NCBI RefSeq assembly: GCF_030009775.1
Contig: NZ_JASCTH010000007.1
Coordinates: 62,001 to 126,000 of the forward strand
Length of the DNA stretch: 64,000 nucleotides
Source of the DNA: Actinoplanes sandaracinus
GTDB taxonomy: Bacteria; Actinomycetota; Actinomycetes; Mycobacteriales; Micromonosporaceae
Direction of reading: 5' to 3'
Under the pieces are notes generated by a model, which was not told the origin of the DNA, ran no database searches, and saw only the letters and a list, made by a program, of their open reading frames with translations. Of this stretch, positions 61,786-64,000 are shown one piece after another (position 1 is the first letter of the stretch; every line of letters starts with the position of its first letter). A program made the position numbers and the translations under genes.

Positions 61786-62435
61786 GCGCCGTCCAGGAGC
61801 GTTTCGGGACGGGCCTGCTCGCGCAGGCGGCGGCGCTCGCCTATCACCTGATCGTCGTCGAGTCGCTGCTGCTGGTCACCGCCGGGCCGGGACTGGCCGT
61901 CCTGGTGCTGCTCGACCGGGACCCGTCCAACCTGCCGCTGGCCGCGTTGTGCGCGCTGCCCGCCGGGCCGGCGCTGTCGGCGGCCCTCTACACGCTGCAC
62001 CACCGGCGGCTCGACCTGACCGACCTGCGGCCGGCGAGCGTGTTCCTGCACGGCTACCGGCTCAACGCCCGCGGCGCGTTGCCGGTCTGGGCGATCTGGC
62101 TGACCGTTCTCACGCTGAACCTGGCTCACCTCGGCGCGACCGGTCTGGCCGGGCCGGTCCTGCTGATGGGCGTCACGCTGTGGATGCTGAACGCGCTCGT
62201 GATCACTTCGCTGTTCGAGTTCCGCACCCGTGATGTGGTGCGCCTGGCGGCGTACACCCTGGTCCGGACGCCTCCGGTGACCCTCGCCAACGTCTGCCTC
62301 GTCATCGTCGTCCTCGCCGGGATCCTGATCTTCTCGGAGGCCGTGCTGGCGCTGGCCGGCTCGGTGCTGGCGCTGGTGCTGCTCGCCAACAGCCGGAAGC
62401 TGATCGCCGTGATCCGGAGGGACTTCACCCGGTGA
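61782..62435 (+). CDS. YesL-like (DUF624) membrane protein
   Basis: A 217-residue membrane protein with five hydrophobic segments. YesL-type proteins are consistently found beside LplB/YtcP/LipO transporters and glycosidases in Gram-positive bacteria, but their role is unknown. The GTG overlaps the GH39 stop, and its stop overlaps the GH42 start. Confidence 0.8.
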   Translation: MSAVQERFGTGLLAQAAALAYHLIVVESLLLVTAGPGLAVLVLLDRDPSNLPLAALCALPAGPALSAALYTLHHRRLDLTDLRPASVFLHGYRLNARGALPVWAIWLTVLTLNLAHLGATGLAGPVLLMGVTLWMLNALVITSLFEFRTRDVVRLAAYTLVRTPPVTLANVCLVIVVLAGILIFSEAVLALAGSVLALVLLANSRKLIAVIRRDFTR

Positions 62436-64000
62436 CGATCCCCTACGGCGGCGACTACAACCCGGAGCAGTGGCCGGCCGAGGTGTGGGACACCGACCAC
62501 CGGCTGTTCGACGCCGCACACATCGACACGCTCACCGTCGGAGTGTTCACCTGGGCACTGACGCAGCCGGCGCCGGACGTCTACGACTTCTCGACCCTGG
62601 ACCGGATCGTGAGCAGGGCCGCCGCCGCGGGCAGGCGGATCTGCCTGGCCACCGGGACCGGCGCGCACCCTCCCTGGCTGGCGAAGGCGTACCCGTCGGT
62701 GACCCGCACCGACTTCGAAGGACGCAAGCACCGGTACGGCCAGCGGCACAACTCCTGTCCCAGCTCACCGGAGTTCCGGCGGCTCTCGGCCGAGACGGCC
62801 CGCCGGATCGCGCGGCGCTACGCCGGCCATCCCGCGATCATCGCGTGGCACGTCGGCAACGAATATGGCGGCGCCTGCTACTGCTCATACTGTGCGGCGG
62901 GTTTCCGGGGCTGGCTGCGCACCCGCTACTCCACTCTGGACGGCCTGAACGCGGCCTGGTACACCACTTTCTGGTCGCACACGTTCACCGACTGGGACGA
63001 GATCGAGCCGCCGTCGGCGCTCACCGAACACTGGCGCGGACCCGACCACACCGCCTTCCAGGGCATCACCCTGGACTATCTGCGGTTCATGTCGGACGCG
63101 ATGCTCGCCAACTTCTCCGACGAGAAGGCGGCGATCCGCGAGTCCGACCCGGACACCCCGGTGACCACCAACTTCATGGGCCTGTACCGGCCGGTCGACT
63201 ACCACCGGTGGGCGCCGCACCTCGACTTCGTCTCCTGGGACAACTACCCGCCCGACGACCGGTCCGCGGCCCGGATGGCGCTCGCCCACGACCTGATGCG
63301 CGGTCTCAAGGACGGGCAACCGTTCTGGCTGATGGAACAGACCCCGAGCGTGACCGCGTGCCGCGACGTCAACCCGCTCAAGCGGCCCGGCGTGATGCGA
63401 CTGTGGAGCTGGCAGGCGGTGGCACACGGCGCCGACGCGGTCCTGTTCTTCCAGATGCGGGCCGGGCGCGGGGCCAGCGAGAAATACCACGGCGCCGTGA
63501 TCGGTCACGCCGGCCGCGCCGACACCCGGGTGTTCCGCGAGGTCGCCGCGCTGGGCGCCGAACTCCGGCGGATCGGTCCGGCCACCCTGGGCGGCCGGAC
63601 CCCGGCACGGGTGGCGCTGCTGTTCGACTGGGACAGCTGGTGGGCGCTGGAGATCTCGGACGGCCCGTCCCGGCTGGTCCGCTACCTCGACGTGGTGCAG
63701 GCCTATCACCGGGCGCTGTGGGACGCGGGCGCCGGCCTCGACGTGGTCCCGGTGACCGCCGACCTGACCGGCTACGACGTGGTGGTGGCGCCCGTCCTGC
63801 ACATGGTCAAGGGCGACCTGGCGGCGCGGCTGTCCGAGGTCGCCGCACGCGGTGGTTCGGTGGTGACGACGTTCCTGTCCGGACGGGTCGACGAGAACGA
63901 CAACGCGTTCCTCACCGACGTGCCGGGGCCGCTCGGCCCGCTGATGGGCGTGCGCGTCGACGAGTGGGACGCCCGGGAGAGCGACCACGTGAACCCGGTG
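62432..64000 (+). CDS. GH42 beta-galactosidase (partial, runs off the window)
   Basis: 523 codons are present, open to the right edge. The N-terminus IPYGGDYNPEQWPAEVWDTD is the usual start of GH42. IIAWHVGNEYGGACYCSYC carries the acid/base Glu and the first zinc-binding cysteines, and FWLMEQTPS the nucleophile Glu. The trimerisation domain starts near residue 390. It removes beta-galactose or alpha-arabinopyranose from oligosaccharides. GTGA overlap with the YesL-like gene. Confidence 0.92.
   Translation, partial: MTIPYGGDYNPEQWPAEVWDTDHRLFDAAHIDTLTVGVFTWALTQPAPDVYDFSTLDRIVSRAAAAGRRICLATGTGAHPPWLAKAYPSVTRTDFEGRKHRYGQRHNSCPSSPEFRRLSAETARRIARRYAGHPAIIAWHVGNEYGGACYCSYCAAGFRGWLRTRYSTLDGLNAAWYTTFWSHTFTDWDEIEPPSALTEHWRGPDHTAFQGITLDYLRFMSDAMLANFSDEKAAIRESDPDTPVTTNFMGLYRPVDYHRWAPHLDFVSWDNYPPDDRSAARMALAHDLMRGLKDGQPFWLMEQTPSVTACRDVNPLKRPGVMRLWSWQAVAHGADAVLFFQMRAGRGASEKYHGAVIGHAGRADTRVFREVAALGAELRRIGPATLGGRTPARVALLFDWDSWWALEISDGPSRLVRYLDVVQAYHRALWDAGAGLDVVPVTADLTGYDVVVAPVLHMVKGDLAARLSEVAARGGSVVTTFLSGRVDENDNAFLTDVPGPLGPLMGVRVDEWDARESDHVNPV

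Overview
The window is high-GC DNA with dense coding on both strands, many GTG/TTG starts, frequent 1-4 bp start/stop overlaps and many genes that appear to be leaderless (a TAnnnT box 6-9 nt before the start codon and no Shine-Dalgarno). Together with a FurA-KatG pair, an IdeR/DmdR-type iron box, an MbtH-like domain, a mycothiol-enzyme-family protein and a Streptomyces-type subtilisin inhibitor, this points to a filamentous actinomycete. An Actinoplanes/Micromonosporaceae-like soil organism is my inference from gene content; no marker gene in the window proves the genus.

Layout. 0-8.4 kb: the C-terminal end of a helicase, small stress/membrane proteins (PRC-barrel, LtrA-like, CDGSH Fe-S, VIT1-like, aromatic acid exporter-like) and a large secreted subtilase. 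8.4-16.8 kb: FAD oxidoreductase, metallophosphoesterase with a hairpin over its ribosome-binding site, GH43 glycosidase, P-loop kinase, MerR regulator with a glyoxalase-fold protein, and NAD(P)-binding proteins. 16.8-20.7 kb: a complete iron-siderophore ABC importer (two permeases, ATPase, lipoprotein) behind an iron box. 20.8-25.8 kb: three overlapping PL1 pectate lyase genes divergent from a PL9 pectate lyase.

25.8-41.9 kb is the most unusual part. A two-component system (HK 27954, RR 28973) is surrounded by a 23-codon micro-ORF, an MbtH-like domain fused to a degenerate, C-terminally truncated adenylation domain, and a UbiA prenyltransferase. A long operon follows (class III aminotransferase, NAD-dependent epimerase, second UbiA related to decaprenyl-phosphate phosphoribosyltransferase, two GT2 glycosyltransferases, an EEP-family phosphatase/nuclease and an aldo-keto reductase). 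A GT2 and a UPF0104/flippase-like membrane protein lie on the other strand. Palindromes built on TACGAC-N4-GTCGTA (one with a 2-nt gap) occur upstream of the divergent UbiA/micro-ORF pair, the aminotransferase operon and the flippase-like/GH13 intergenic region, suggesting one regulon that makes a polyprenyl-linked surface glycan or glycolipid. A subtilisin inhibitor, an HxlR regulator and a DinB/maleylpyruvate isomerase-like protein are inserted in this region.

41.9-56.6 kb: GH13 glycosidase, leaderless furA-katG, an orphan CoxM-like flavoprotein, GH65 phosphorylase, TetR with a dihydrofolate reductase-like protein, an SRPBCC-ArsR-SRPBCC operon, a PAF-acetylhydrolase-like lipase and a CE7 acetyl esterase. 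56.7-64 kb: a hemicellulose-derived sugar uptake and degradation operon (two permeases, lipoprotein, GH39, YesL-like protein, GH42) with a TTGACA promoter and a CGAAAGTTTCG-type operator.

A second recurring theme is short tandem repeats placed exactly over gene ends: four genes have their 3' end and stop codon repeated downstream (8.4, 14.7, 38.3 and 52.4 kb) and two have repeats over the start or N-terminal codons (41.7 and 56.8 kb).
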